The notes beneath the pieces are model-generated. The model was not told where the DNA came from. It ran no database searches and worked only from the letters and a program-made list of their open reading frames with translations. A program made the translations under genes and the position numbers. Positions 51,596-61,746 of a stretch of 64,000 bases of DNA are shown here, one piece after another. Each line of letters begins with the position of its first letter. Within the stretch, counting starts at the first letter, position 1. The stretch covers positions 1 to 64,000 of the forward strand of contig NZ_JAULRU010000731.1 of assembly GCF_030518155.1 (NCBI RefSeq), given 5' to 3'. Source of the stretch: Gilvimarinus gilvus. GTDB lineage: Bacteria; Pseudomonadota; Gammaproteobacteria; Pseudomonadales; Cellvibrionaceae.

Positions 51596-52404
51596 TACTT
51601 TCCTCCCAGGAGGCGCTTCAAAAAGCCCTTCTTTTGCATTTCCAGGAATCGATGTTCTACGTCTTCGCCGACTAAACGTGCTACCGCGTCGGAGTATGCC
51701 TGGCCCGCTTCCGAGTTCTCATCGAGAATAACCGGGGAGCCCTGGTTCGAGGCTTTTAGTACGGCCTCGGATTCAGGAATGACGCCCAGTAGTGGAATGG
51801 CGAGAATTTCTTCGACATCGGCCACACTCAGCATTTCGGCGCTGGCGACGCGCTCTGGGTTGTAGCGGGTTAACAGAAGGTGTTCTTTAACTTGTTTGCC
51901 CTGTTCGGCCAGGCGAGATTTGCTTTGCAAAATTCCCAGAATGCGATCGGAGTCCCGCACAGAGGACACTTCCGGGTTGGTTACGACAATGGCTTCTTCG
52001 GCAAAGTACAGGGCCATTTGCGCGCCCTGCTCAATACCGGCTGGTGAGTCGCAAATAATATAATCAAAGTCTTCGGCCAATTCATTTAATACCGCCTCGA
52101 CACCGTCGTGGGTGAGGGCGTCTTTATCGCGGGTTTGCGAAGCCGGTAAAACGTAGAGACCTTCGGTGCGCTTGTCTTTAATCAGCGCTTGCTTCAGGTT
52201 CGCTTCTTTGTTGATGACATTGACAAAGTCGTACACCACGCGTCGCTCACAGCCCATAATTAAGTCTAGGTTGCGCAGACCTACGTCGAAGTCGATCACG
52301 ACGGTTTTGTGACCGCGCAATGCTAAGCCTGTTGAAATGGCGGCGCTTGAAGTGGTTTTACCAACGCCACCTTTACCGGAAGTTACAACAATAATTTTAG
52401 CCAC
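51595..52404 (-). CDS. minD: MinD, septum-site ATPase
   Basis: A 269-residue ParA-like ATPase. The deviant Walker A is GKGGVGKTT (10-18). The C-terminal FLKRLLGGK is the membrane amphipathic helix. It follows minC by 26 bp. Confidence 0.97.
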   Translation of the reverse strand: MAKIIVVTSGKGGVGKTTSSAAISTGLALRGHKTVVIDFDVGLRNLDLIMGCERRVVYDFVNVINKEANLKQALIKDKRTEGLYVLPASQTRDKDALTHDGVEAVLNELAEDFDYIICDSPAGIEQGAQMALYFAEEAIVVTNPEVSSVRDSDRILGILQSKSRLAEQGKQVKEHLLLTRYNPERVASAEMLSVADVEEILAIPLLGVIPESEAVLKASNQGSPVILDENSEAGQAYSDAVARLVGEDVEHRFLEMQKKGFLKRLLGGK

Positions 52405-52430
52405 GGTGTTTCCTCAAAGTGTTGGCACTG

Positions 52431-53141
52431 TCACAGTGCTGCAATTTCAATAGAATCGTCTTGTAAAAATACTTGCGCAGGTTTTTTCCAAACCGCTTCA
52501 CTAAAGCTGTCGTTCAAAATAAAGTGACCGGCGATAGATACCAACTCAGCTTCCAATTTTTGACAAAAAATTCGGGCGTTGGAGTTGTCGCGAACACCCG
52601 CCAGTGCGCGGCCACGTAAAGCGCTATACACGTGAATGTTTCCATCCGCGATGACCTCTGCCCCTTCGCTAACCGGTGCGAGCAGTATTAAGTCAGCCCC
52701 TTCGGCGTATACCTGTTGGCCCGAGCGCACCGGCTTACTGATCACCTTGGTCGGAGTTGGGTTGCTATTGGCAGCGGGTTGTGGGGTGGGTTCCGATGCT
52801 GGCGCCTCCGGTGCTTGTTCCGTGCGCGGGCGCGGCGTCGGTAAATGTACCAAGCCGGCATCTTTTGCCATTTGCGCCACATGCTCTTCGGCGCCGCGAA
52901 AGCCATAGAGCTGAAAGCCTGCACTGCGGCACTCGCTCACTATGCTCTGCATCTGAGTTTTGTCCATACCACCTGTGAATGAGGCAAGGTTTAAAAAAAG
53001 TGGCGAACCGGTAAAAAATAGCGGGGCAGTTTCGATTTTCTGGCGCAGTGTTTCGGCAAACTCATCGCGTTGATAGCGGTAGAGGTCAAGCACCATTGAG
53101 GTGACGCTGGTGCCTTTAATATGAAAGCAGGGGTCTGCCAT
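52431..53141 (-). CDS. minC: MinC, septum formation inhibitor
   Basis: A 236-residue protein. An N-terminal FtsZ-inhibitory domain (to about 105), a Pro/Ala-rich linker (about 115-140), then the beta-helix domain with GAEVIADGNIHVYSALRGRA that binds MinD. First gene of minCDE. Confidence 0.96.
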   Translation of the reverse strand: MADPCFHIKGTSVTSMVLDLYRYQRDEFAETLRQKIETAPLFFTGSPLFLNLASFTGGMDKTQMQSIVSECRSAGFQLYGFRGAEEHVAQMAKDAGLVHLPTPRPRTEQAPEAPASEPTPQPAANSNPTPTKVISKPVRSGQQVYAEGADLILLAPVSEGAEVIADGNIHVYSALRGRALAGVRDNSNARIFCQKLEAELVSIAGHFILNDSFSEAVWKKPAQVFLQDDSIEIAAL

Positions 53142-53251
53142 CGAATAATCCTGATTCGTGCGTTGAGCAGCACTGAGTGCTACTTGATCAAATTGAGTAG
53201 AATAGCAACGGTTTTTTCCACTTAAGAGTACTGTGAGTTGCTAAACGTAAT

Positions 53252-53282
53252 GGCCCCGCAATATACCAAATATTGCGGGGCC
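53252..53282. terminator. Strong GC-rich hairpin between xylanase and minC
   Basis: GGCCCCGCAATA and TATTGCGGGGCC form a perfect 12-bp stem with a 7-nt loop. T-run on the reverse-strand side is poor (AAAA on the plus side). It lies downstream of the GH10 gene and upstream of minC. Confidence 0.65.
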
Positions 53283-53310
53283 AAAATATGGGCAGAGCCT
53301 TACTCGGCGA

Positions 53311-54450
53311 TTATTTTTTCAGCGATGTGACCGCATCGTAGGCGGGCTTACGTTGATAGTCGCGGTCAAACAGCAAGGGGTAGTTGGTGCGCCCGCGCAC
53401 GGGGAAGCCGTTTTTCCACGATTCACCGTCGCCGGTACCCCAAAATGTGACTCGGGCGATTTTATTGCGGTGCTTTAAAAACAGTTTAAACCACTCCACG
53501 TAACGTTCGGTGAGTTGTTGTTGAACATCGTCGGGCAAACCTTCTGCGTAGGGGTTAAGTTCATCAGAGTAGGCAAAATTATCTGAAATTTCGGCGCCCA
53601 TATGCTCCCAGGCAACCGGCAGCACGTCTAAATCCAGCTCGGTAATATGCACCGCGCAACCGGTGGCTGCGTAGGCTTCTATACTTTTTTCAAACTCTTG
53701 AATGTCCGGATAGCCGAGGCCGATATGGCCCTGCATGCCAATACCGTCAATCGGAGTACCATTTTTCTTAAAGCGTTCGACCATTTCGACGACGAATTGG
53801 CGTTTCCCCGGGTTATGCATGTTGTAGTCGTTGTAAAGCAGGTGGGCTTCCGGGGCGGCAGCTCGGGCGTATTGAAAGGCGTGGTCGACAAAGTCGGCCC
53901 CTATTTGATTGAACCAAGGGCTTTTGCGCCAGCCCTTGTCTTCGTCGATGGCTTCGTTGACCACATCCCAGGCTTGAATACGGCCCTTGTAGCGTCCCGC
54001 GACAGTATCAATATGATTTTTCATGCGCGCCAGAAGGTCGCTGCGCGATAGGGGAGTGCCGTCGGGGTGATTGAACACCCAGCGTGGCGTTTGCGAATGC
54101 CACACTAAAACGTGACCCACAGCAAACATGCCATGCTGCTCGCAGAAGTCTACAAAGGTGTCGGCAATATCCCAATGATACGTATCCGGCTCGGGGTGAA
54201 GGCGCTCCCACTTCATGTCGTTTTCCATGGTCATGGCGTTAAATTCGCGCGCGACCAAATCATGAAAGCCATCCGGCGGGGTCATCATTCTGGTTTTGCT
54301 GATGGCCGTGCCAACAAAAAAGTCGTCTTTGAATGCATTGGCAATTCCGGTGACGTCAGCGGCGGCGGCCATGGCTTGCTGTTTGGCTAAAGCAATTGCA
54401 CCGGAGGCGCAGAGCGAGCTTAGTAAGAACTTTCTTCGGTTAACAATCAT
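53311..54450 (-). CDS. Endo-1,4-beta-xylanase, GH10
   Basis: A 379-residue protein. NRRKFLL is a Tat signal. The GH10 barrel has TMENDMKWE, then the acid/base Glu166 in WDVVNEA and the nucleophile Glu271 in HITELDLD. Exported folded, probably to the periplasm or outside, to cut xylan. Start as given. Confidence 0.95.
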   Translation of the reverse strand: MIVNRRKFLLSSLCASGAIALAKQQAMAAAADVTGIANAFKDDFFVGTAISKTRMMTPPDGFHDLVAREFNAMTMENDMKWERLHPEPDTYHWDIADTFVDFCEQHGMFAVGHVLVWHSQTPRWVFNHPDGTPLSRSDLLARMKNHIDTVAGRYKGRIQAWDVVNEAIDEDKGWRKSPWFNQIGADFVDHAFQYARAAAPEAHLLYNDYNMHNPGKRQFVVEMVERFKKNGTPIDGIGMQGHIGLGYPDIQEFEKSIEAYAATGCAVHITELDLDVLPVAWEHMGAEISDNFAYSDELNPYAEGLPDDVQQQLTERYVEWFKLFLKHRNKIARVTFWGTGDGESWKNGFPVRGRTNYPLLFDRDYQRKPAYDAVTSLKK

Positions 54451-54585
54451 AGTATTACCTGGCGCAGGCTCAGGGCGAGAACCGTACCCGAGTCGCTGCG
54501 TTATTTCGTTATTATTGAGAGAGCCCGCGACAGTGCTGTGAGTAACGGCCTCTTTTGGTCAATAATACTATAAGGGCTGTGTGGA

Positions 54586-55299
54586 TTACTCGCAAGTATT
54601 GATGATTGCGGCGGCGGCTAGTTTGCTGGCCTCCAGTATCTTGCTTTCTTCATTGCTCATTTCTGCGCGAATACTGAACATCGCATTATCCACCAGTACA
54701 TTTAACGTTTTAAACCGGCCTACACCGCCCCAGGCTGCGTGGTCTCCGAGGCCCGGTATGCTATCCCACTGCATTTTATTAATAAGGCTTTTGGCGAAGT
54801 TTTTGCCCTCTTGCTCATATCGCTTGTCGATTACGCCATCGTCTGCTTTGGCTTGAACCGCCTTTTCCGCGCGCTGTGCTGCTTGCGCCTTTTCTTCGCG
54901 GCTAATGGTTCGGTGTTGGTGTAAAAAGGTGTCGGCGTCCACCTTGCGAATATTGCTGAGAGAGATGCTGTCGTTGATATCGACCTCCATCGCGTAGTTA
55001 CCCGTGCCTACCGTAGATGTGCGACCGGCGGACCAGCTAACGGTGCAACTTGAACTGTAGGTTGAAACATCTTGGTCGATAGCAGCGTCGCTGGGGGTCA
55101 TGGGAAAGGTGGTGCGTGTTAATTCAATACTGAGTAAATCGCATGGTGATTGTGCGGCCTGTAACAAACACGCCGCGGTGCCAACCGATGCGTTCGCGGT
55201 TTTGCCTGAGCCCGGTGGGTTGTCTGAGTCACTGCAAGCGAAGAGCGTAATACTTGCGCCGATTACCAAAGTGGTTGCGCATCTTTCCCATGGTTTCAT
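54586..55299 (-). CDS. Lipoprotein of unknown function
   Basis: A 237-residue protein with lipobox ITLFAC (Cys22). Remainder is soluble and acidic with several Cys. No family recognised. It lies between the xylanase and GH97 genes in the same orientation. Confidence 0.65.
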   Translation of the reverse strand: MKPWERCATTLVIGASITLFACSDSDNPPGSGKTANASVGTAACLLQAAQSPCDLLSIELTRTTFPMTPSDAAIDQDVSTYSSSCTVSWSAGRTSTVGTGNYAMEVDINDSISLSNIRKVDADTFLHQHRTISREEKAQAAQRAEKAVQAKADDGVIDKRYEQEGKNFAKSLINKMQWDSIPGLGDHAAWGGVGRFKTLNVLVDNAMFSIRAEMSNEESKILEASKLAAAAIINTCE

Positions 55300-55454
55300 T
55301 GATCATTCCTTCGATACTAAATTGTAGATTTACTAATAACCTGAGAAGAATAACCAGCGACGGTGATTCGTTCAACTTAAATTGAGCGGCCTTTACAATA
55401 ATTGAATAACGCCGCTCATTTGCCATCGCCTGAGTCGTAAAATGACTCTGAGCT

Positions 55455-57437
55455 TTAGCGCTTGCTTACAACACCTGCCCAGCCTCCGCCACTGGCCAAA
55501 CGTACTTGCAGCGTCTCGCCCGCGGTAATACTGCGTTGCTCACGCTTATAGTCTTCGGCGTAATGCTGTGTGTTGAGGCCATCGCGCACTAAATCAAGGG
55601 TGTATTCGCCCGCGCCGAGAAAGTCGAAGTTGACGTTCAGGGTGCGTGCAGTGTCGTCCGTCATGGCACCTAAATACCATTTGTCGCCGTGGCGACGGGC
55701 CACCAGAATATAGTCAGCAACCGAGGCATCCAGGACCCGGGTTTCATCCCAGACGGAGGGGAACTGGGCGATAAATTCGGTAATTTGCGGCTCCTTTTGG
55801 TAGGTGGTGGGAGATTCACACAGCATTTGCAGAGCGCTTTCGTAGACCGCGTACATGGCAACCTGGTGCGCACGTGTTCCCAAAGCTACCGGTCGGAAAT
55901 GGCTGACATGGTGCTGTGGTAGGTGAGCGTTGCGCAGAGCGCCCGGCGTGAAATCCATAGGGCCTGCCAGCATGCGGGTAAACGGCAGCGTGACGGTATG
56001 CTCAGGGGTAATGTCCTGGCTCCACTTGTTGTTTTCGTTACCTTTTACCCCCTCATAAGTCATAACGTTGGGGAAGGTGCGACGCAGGCCGGTGGGTTTA
56101 AAGCCACCGTGATAGTCCACCAGTAAGTGATGCCTGGCCGCTTCGCGAGCGATTTTTTCGTAGTAATTAACCATGTACTGATCGGCGCGCTGCATAAAGT
56201 CAATTTTGATTCCGGCAGCACCCCATTCGCCATAGGTTTTCAGAATATTTTTGTAGTCTTGATCTAGTGGTCCCCACAGGGCCCACAGAATAATGCCGAC
56301 ACCTTTCTCCTTGCCGTACCGGATGAGTTCTTTCACGTCCATGTCAGGGTTGTTATCGATAATGTTGGTGGTGGATTTGGTCCAACCCTCATCGAGAATG
56401 ACGTACTCCAGACCGTGCTCGGCGGCAAAGTCGATATAGTATTTGTAGGTTTGCGTGTTCAGGCCGGCTTCAAAGTCGACACCGAATAAGTTGTTGGCGT
56501 TGTACCAATCCCAGGCTATACGACCGGGTTTAATCCAGTCGGTATCCGCCAGCTGATTTTCGCGTGACAATAACCACACCAGTTCACTTTCAACGAGCTT
56601 TGCGTCCGACTTATTAATCATGGCTACACGCCAGGGAAATTTGCGTTGACCGGTAGTCTCGGCAATATGATCGGCAAACGTCAGTTGCTGATTGCGGTCC
56701 TCAGAGCCCGGAGTGGGCGTGGCCTTAGTGACAACGCCCGGGTGCTTGGCTTTAACGCTGTCAGTGCCAGTGGCGTCGATAAATAAGCCGGGATAATCAA
56801 ATACGTCGGCTTCGGTAAACAGTACATTCACATCATTGGCTTCAAAATACACGGGCAGTGAGGCAAAGCGACCGGCTTCGATCTGGGCCAGTGCATCGGC
56901 CACATACAGACGTTCGTAATGTGAGATAAGGGTTTCCTCTTCCGGGAAGAGGGTCGTCGTCATCGCCGGGAAATTGAGTGACATTTGCTCACTGAGCACT
57001 TTAATGTCGTGCGGGTAATTGCCCCAAAAGCGGTAGGCCATGCCATCGTTGAAAGCCCGGAACTCGATACCGAATTGATTAGCAAAGGATAGCGTAAGTG
57101 CCTGATAGTGCTCGGCAATGGTTGAGTTTTTGTGTGCGACGATGGGGGTGTGTTGCGTTTGCACTCGTGTTGAAGCTTGCGTTGTGACGGTAATTTTATC
57201 GGCAATATCCCCCATACCCGCGATGTCGAGGCCAATTGTGCTTGGCGCTATTACGTCGATGTCACCGAGCGTTACCGAGAATGACAACTCCCGTTCGGTA
57301 TCGATGTTGACGCTGAGTTGGCCGTCCGGGGAGTTAAGGGTGTAGGTGTCAGCGTATGCGTTGAACGATAAAGCTGCGAATGCGGTGGCAACCAGCGCCA
57401 ACGCGGCCAAACGAGTGGGGAAGAAAAGCCAATTCAT
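55455..57437 (-). CDS. GH97 alpha-glycosidase
   Basis: 660 residues from MNWLFFPT, with a signal peptide ending near NAYA. An N-terminal beta-sandwich precedes the barrel, which has YVILDEGW and GIKIDFMQRADQ. Asp413 in the latter aligns with the nucleophile of retaining GH97 members (as in BtGH97b), and inverting members of the SusB type lack it. VMTYEGVKGNE follows. So a retaining alpha-galactosidase-type activity is likely, but not proven. The earlier ATG at 57506 would extend into unsupported sequence. Confidence 0.9.
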   Translation of the reverse strand: MNWLFFPTRLAALALVATAFAALSFNAYADTYTLNSPDGQLSVNIDTERELSFSVTLGDIDVIAPSTIGLDIAGMGDIADKITVTTQASTRVQTQHTPIVAHKNSTIAEHYQALTLSFANQFGIEFRAFNDGMAYRFWGNYPHDIKVLSEQMSLNFPAMTTTLFPEEETLISHYERLYVADALAQIEAGRFASLPVYFEANDVNVLFTEADVFDYPGLFIDATGTDSVKAKHPGVVTKATPTPGSEDRNQQLTFADHIAETTGQRKFPWRVAMINKSDAKLVESELVWLLSRENQLADTDWIKPGRIAWDWYNANNLFGVDFEAGLNTQTYKYYIDFAAEHGLEYVILDEGWTKSTTNIIDNNPDMDVKELIRYGKEKGVGIILWALWGPLDQDYKNILKTYGEWGAAGIKIDFMQRADQYMVNYYEKIAREAARHHLLVDYHGGFKPTGLRRTFPNVMTYEGVKGNENNKWSQDITPEHTVTLPFTRMLAGPMDFTPGALRNAHLPQHHVSHFRPVALGTRAHQVAMYAVYESALQMLCESPTTYQKEPQITEFIAQFPSVWDETRVLDASVADYILVARRHGDKWYLGAMTDDTARTLNVNFDFLGAGEYTLDLVRDGLNTQHYAEDYKREQRSITAGETLQVRLASGGGWAGVVSKR

Positions 57438-57579
57438 GGGGATACCTTTGTTCTTATATGAAACCGGTTTAGCGCTTAGTTTGCCTATCCCCGACGAGTA
57501 GAGCAAGGCTTGACGCTGCAGCCAGCGCCCGCTCTAATGCAGAAACCGGCCCGGGCGGCCAAATAGATAAGGATGAATC

Positions 57580-58644
57580 GTGATCAATGCTGCCAGCGCG
57601 CAAGCGCGCGCTAATCAAATTCGCGCGTTCAAAGCCGAAATGGCCGAGTTGGCCGAGAACAATGTTTGTCATCTGTCACCAGAGCAGGCTCAGGCCGTTG
57701 AGCAGTATCACGCCAGCGTATTGGCAAGTTCACGGGCCCGGTTCGATGTGGATACTGGCGCGCGTTCCCATCACCTCGGTATTGGTATTCAGGTGGTCAG
57801 TTTTCTGGGTGCCTGGGCGCTTGCCGCCAGTGTGTTTTTCTTCTTTATGCAATTCTGGGGGCGTATGCCTATGGGGCTGCAGGTGAGTGTCTTAATCGGC
57901 TCCTCCCTCGCTTCGCTGGTATTGACCGCGTGGATTGCCGGTCGTGATGGTCCCGGCCGCTACTTTGCAAAAATTGCCGCGTTAATCAGTTTTGCCTGTG
58001 TGGTTATTAACGTGTCGCTTTTAGGGACGCTGTATAACCTGCCTGCATCGCCGGCTGCGCTAATGGTGTTTGCTGTGTACGGCGCATTGCTCGCTTACGC
58101 ATTGCGAGTGAGATTGCTGCTGGGCGTTGCTATTCTCAGTTTGTTTTCGTTTATTGGCGCGCAAAGCGCTACCTACAGTGGCATGTATTGGCTGTCGGTA
58201 GGTGAAAGGCCTGAGCATTTTATTTTGCCAACGGCGCTGCTCTTTTGGTTGCCGAGTGTATGGTCTCAGGCCAACTTTAACGGGTTCGCCTGCATCTACC
58301 GCGTACTCTCTTTAATTGGTCTGAGTGTGGTGGTATTGGTGCTTTCCAATTGGGGGGCTGGCAGTTATATCCCCTGGGAGCGGGACTGGGTGGAAGGGTT
58401 TTATCAGGTAATGGGGTTTGCAATTAGTGCGGGTGCTATTTGGCTCGGGGTTCGCAATGGTTGGCCTGAAGTGCTGGCCACCGCCAATGTATTTTTCTTT
58501 TTGTACATGTACACCAAGTTCTTTGATTGGTGGTGGGATTGGCTGCCGAAGTCGGTATTTTTCTTGCTGTTGGGGCTGACTGCCTTGCTGGCTCTGTTTA
58601 TTTTTAACCGGCTGCGTCGCTACGCTCAGGGAGAGGGACTATGA
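57580..58644 (+). CDS. DUF2157 membrane protein
   Basis: A 354-residue protein with a soluble N-terminus and about nine transmembrane helices. The N-terminal CHLSPEQAQAVEQYHA and helix 1 LGAWALAASVFFFF match DUF2157. It overlaps the next gene (ATGA), its usual partner. Role unknown. Confidence 0.82.
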   Translation: MINAASAQARANQIRAFKAEMAELAENNVCHLSPEQAQAVEQYHASVLASSRARFDVDTGARSHHLGIGIQVVSFLGAWALAASVFFFFMQFWGRMPMGLQVSVLIGSSLASLVLTAWIAGRDGPGRYFAKIAALISFACVVINVSLLGTLYNLPASPAALMVFAVYGALLAYALRVRLLLGVAILSLFSFIGAQSATYSGMYWLSVGERPEHFILPTALLFWLPSVWSQANFNGFACIYRVLSLIGLSVVVLVLSNWGAGSYIPWERDWVEGFYQVMGFAISAGAIWLGVRNGWPEVLATANVFFFLYMYTKFFDWWWDWLPKSVFFLLLGLTALLALFIFNRLRRYAQGEGL

Positions 58645-59456
58645 AACCTCTAATGTTAGCCGCTGGTCTTTGTATCGCCTTAGTCAATGTTTGGGTGCTG
58701 GGTAAGCTTGCCATAAATCGATTTGTTGGCGAGGTGAAAACTCTGCGTTTGACCGAGCGCGAGTTGGTTATGCGCCAACAGGGTATAGACAATAGCGTCC
58801 GATCGCTGTCTTTGGTGTGGCAGGGTAATCAGGCGGCGGATTATATGGGGATTGGCTACAGTAGCGCCAGAGTTCGTTTGGATGCCGACTCTTACCAGCG
58901 TTTGAGGGGGAATGAAACTCTGTGTGAGGCCGCGTTTAAGCATCGACAAGCCTGGGTTCTGCTGCAGTATGGCGGGGATGCGTTCGCCGGATTGCTTGAG
59001 CAATACGAAGCGCGTGTTGCGACGCTTGAGGATAAGCTCGGAACTAACAATGTCGTTGATGAGAATGACCAAAACCGACTCAAGCGGGCGAGAAAAAACC
59101 TTCTGAGCCAGCAGCAAGGCGGCTCGCGTCTGGTCGCAGTCGATGTTGCCCGCGAGCGCGCTATGCTGAAGCGTCAGGCAGAGCAATTGAGTCGGCCTTA
59201 TCTCATTTTGCCGGTGACTTATTACCCGATTAATAAATGCGAGTCGACAGATGTAATGGTGGCTGCCAAAGGCAACCGAGAGTACTACCTCGCGCAGCCC
59301 TATGCGTCAGCGCTGGGGGCGAGTTATCAGTCGCGCGCTTATCGCGATGTTTGGCAAAAGCCGCGATACCAAGTCGACCTTGCCTTTGGCTCATTAAACT
59401 TGCCCTGGGTTCAATCTTTGTCGCACTGTCAGAATGGGTGTGAGTTGGCAGAATAA
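58641..59456 (+). CDS. GDYXXLXY-domain/DUF4824-like protein
   Basis: A 271-residue protein with an N-terminal helix (about 5-24). ADYMGIGYSSARV is a weak form of the GDYxxLxY motif that gives its name to the partners of DUF2157 proteins. Translation-coupled to the DUF2157 gene. Function unknown. Confidence 0.75.
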   Translation: MKPLMLAAGLCIALVNVWVLGKLAINRFVGEVKTLRLTERELVMRQQGIDNSVRSLSLVWQGNQAADYMGIGYSSARVRLDADSYQRLRGNETLCEAAFKHRQAWVLLQYGGDAFAGLLEQYEARVATLEDKLGTNNVVDENDQNRLKRARKNLLSQQQGGSRLVAVDVARERAMLKRQAEQLSRPYLILPVTYYPINKCESTDVMVAAKGNREYYLAQPYASALGASYQSRAYRDVWQKPRYQVDLAFGSLNLPWVQSLSHCQNGCELAE

Positions 59457-59527
59457 AGAGGGCTAGCTTGGGGCCTGCACACTGGCCGCTACATAAGCCA
59501 ATGTGCAGACTAACGAGAGCTTGCCGC

Positions 59528-59866
59528 TTAAAACCCGACGCGGAAAATAGTGCTGGGCTCTGGCTCGCGCACATTGCTGCGAACTTTGATGCGGTTGTCG
59601 GTATTGCGAATATCTTCCAGTACCGGGTCGTAGCCGAGCTGAATTCGACTGCTAAGCTTTTCTCGGGTGTCGTCGTCAATTTGCCAGCGAGCTTGCTTGG
59701 GCATCGGCAGTGGCTCTGGCGTTTTACGCCAGCCCTTTGCCGATACCACAACCTCTTCCACGACTCGTTCGTCGTACTTGGTGGTCTCGGCTGCCTTGGC
59801 CGCAAAAGTTGCACCCAAGGCAAGGCTGCCGAGTAAGCCGATCTGAATAAACGTTTTAAGCGCCAT
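59528..59866 (-). CDS. Small secreted hypothetical protein
   Basis: 112 residues from MALKTFIQIG, with a signal peptide (about 1-24). The start at 59866 overlaps the solute-binding gene's stop as TAATG and follows GGAGG. No family recognised. Probably co-expressed with the solute-binding protein. Confidence 0.65.
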   Translation of the reverse strand: MALKTFIQIGLLGSLALGATFAAKAAETTKYDERVVEEVVVSAKGWRKTPEPLPMPKQARWQIDDDTREKLSSRIQLGYDPVLEDIRNTDNRIKVRSNVREPEPSTIFRVGF

Positions 59867-60663
59867 TATTGCGCCTCCTGCCACTCCAGGCTATCGAACC
59901 AGAAACTTTCGGTCGCCGGAATCCAGCGATCCGCTGTGCGTGATACGATCCATGCATTCAAAAAGTTTAGCAGTGGCTGTTCGCCTTTGCTTACGGCAAA
60001 TGCAATTTTGTAGGTGAGCAAGCGCTCGGGCAGTGGTAAATCAACGGTATCTGCATGCGTCATGGCAAAAATCCGCGCCATGGCTTCGCTCGCCACATAG
60101 CCCTGTGCTTTACCTTCCAGAACGGCAGCCTCGGCCAGCTGCGGTGTTTCGAAGTAGGTGAGAGTTGCTTTATCAAATACAGAGGCGGCCAGATCACCAC
60201 CAATCGTATCTTGTACCGCAGCAATCACGACAGATTCCTTGTTGAGCTCAATCAGGGAGTTTATGTCTTTGGTATTGGCGGTGTGGGTTGCCAAAGTGAC
60301 CCCAGATTCCGAATAAGGCTGGGTGAAGTCAACACGCAGTGCGCGCTTGGGGGTGATAGCCATACCGGCGGCGATAAAATCAATCTCGCCCTTTTGCAGT
60401 GCGGGCATGATCTTTTCCCACGGGTAAACCTTAAATTCAACTTCCACGCCCATATCGGCGGCGATTTTTTTCGCAATATCGATTTCAAAGCCCGCCAACT
60501 TACCCTTGCTGCTTTGAATGGTCCAGGGGGTAAACAGAGAAACGCCTACCTTGATTTTTTCGTGTTTGATAATGTCGCTTAATGCATCGGCATGGGCCTG
60601 CGCACAGGCCAGGCTCGTCACTAAAGCCAGTAGAAAGCCGAGTCGTTGTAGCAAATTTACCAT
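59866..60663 (-). CDS. Family 3 extracellular solute-binding protein
   Basis: A 265-residue protein with a signal peptide (about 1-25). KIKVGVSLFTPWTIQ, then GEIDFIAAGMAITPKRAL and the AVQDTIGG segment are typical of amino-acid-type solute receptors. No permease nearby. It may be a stand-alone receptor. Confidence 0.88.
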   Translation of the reverse strand: MVNLLQRLGFLLALVTSLACAQAHADALSDIIKHEKIKVGVSLFTPWTIQSSKGKLAGFEIDIAKKIAADMGVEVEFKVYPWEKIMPALQKGEIDFIAAGMAITPKRALRVDFTQPYSESGVTLATHTANTKDINSLIELNKESVVIAAVQDTIGGDLAASVFDKATLTYFETPQLAEAAVLEGKAQGYVASEAMARIFAMTHADTVDLPLPERLLTYKIAFAVSKGEQPLLNFLNAWIVSRTADRWIPATESFWFDSLEWQEAQ

Positions 60664-60757
60664 TGGGATCGCTCCTGAGTATCATCCATTTAGGCTTGGA
60701 TACTATTACACGAGCGCAGTTATGGCTACCGATGTAGGAAAAGTGTTGCAGGCCAAG

Positions 60758-61438
60758 TCAGTCAAATGGTCGTCTATAGCGACTGTCTGCCGGTGGAATA
60801 ATATCGCCATCTTCGTCTATGTCAGGATAGGGTAGGTTGTGCGCTTTGCAGTATTTGACCATTTTCGGGTGCATCCACTCAAATAAGGTGGTGTGATAGA
60901 CCTCATCTTGGATAAAATCTCGTTCATAGAACCCGGCTTGTTGTCTTTGCTGCATCGCCTCTTGCAATATAATTGCTGCCGCTACGCTAACATTGTAACT
61001 CTCTACCAAGCCTACGATAGGAATCGTTACGTGCTGGTCTGCCTCGCGTGCCGCGTAATCGCTTAACCCGTGTTTTTCGGCGCCCATCACCAGCGCAAAA
61101 GGGCGGGTGTAATCTGCCTGGCGGTAGTCTATGGCCCGGTCTGACCAGTGTGCCGCGTAGAGTGCCATCCCCTGCTCTTTGATACTCGCCATACCTTTTT
61201 CGATACTGTCATGCACGATTTGATCGGTAAAGCGGCCAATGCCACCGGCGGTGTTGTGATACACCAGGTGGCCGCGCTCGGGTTTGACCATATGGATAGT
61301 GCCAATACCGGCCGCCTCTGCGGTCCGTAATATGGCTGAGATATTCTGTGCCTTGTGGACCTTGTCGGTGAGCACGGTCATATCTTGTTGGCGGGTCTTA
61401 AGCACCTGCTTAAATTTTTCGAATCGTTCTCGACTCAT
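60758..61438 (-). CDS. trmH: tRNA 2'-O-methyltransferase TrmH (Gm18)
   Basis: About 226 residues from MSRERFEKF. AQNISAILRTAEAAGI, LVMGAEKHGLSD and IPIVGLVESYNVSVAAAI are the three SPOUT motifs of TrmH, which methylates G18 of tRNA. The start at 61438 is chosen by alignment with E. coli TrmH, and 61474 is an alternative. Neither has a clear RBS. Confidence 0.9.
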   Translation of the reverse strand: MSRERFEKFKQVLKTRQQDMTVLTDKVHKAQNISAILRTAEAAGIGTIHMVKPERGHLVYHNTAGGIGRFTDQIVHDSIEKGMASIKEQGMALYAAHWSDRAIDYRQADYTRPFALVMGAEKHGLSDYAAREADQHVTIPIVGLVESYNVSVAAAIILQEAMQQRQQAGFYERDFIQDEVYHTTLFEWMHPKMVKYCKAHNLPYPDIDEDGDIIPPADSRYRRPFD

Positions 61439-61527
61439 GAATCGGCTATGGTAGTCAGTTGAGCGGTCGGCCATTATAGTGGAAGGCCACACACAGCGTA
61501 AGCCACGAGAAGTTGTGGAGGTAACAA

Positions 61528-61743
61528 ATGAAAGCGTCGGAGTTTTTAAAGAAATACGAAAAGGACAAACAAAAGCAAGAGCGGGAAGATCACTCATTGC
61601 AGCATCAGGCCCGGGAACGCGCCGAGCACCTGGAGCAAGGGCTACAAGTAGGCAGTCCCTATGATTGGGAAGATTTGGAGCGCTATAAAAAAGAGATGGC
61701 ACGTATGGAAAAAGAGGGACCGGGGTCTAAAAAACCTGATTAG
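61528..61743 (+). CDS. Small charged helical protein
   Basis: A 71-residue highly charged, probably helical protein. GTGGAGG lies 7 bp upstream of the ATG. No family recognised. It is 3 bp upstream of the TSUP gene and probably co-transcribed. Confidence 0.65.
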   Translation: MKASEFLKKYEKDKQKQEREDHSLQHQARERAEHLEQGLQVGSPYDWEDLERYKKEMARMEKEGPGSKKPD

Positions 61744-61746
61744 AAC

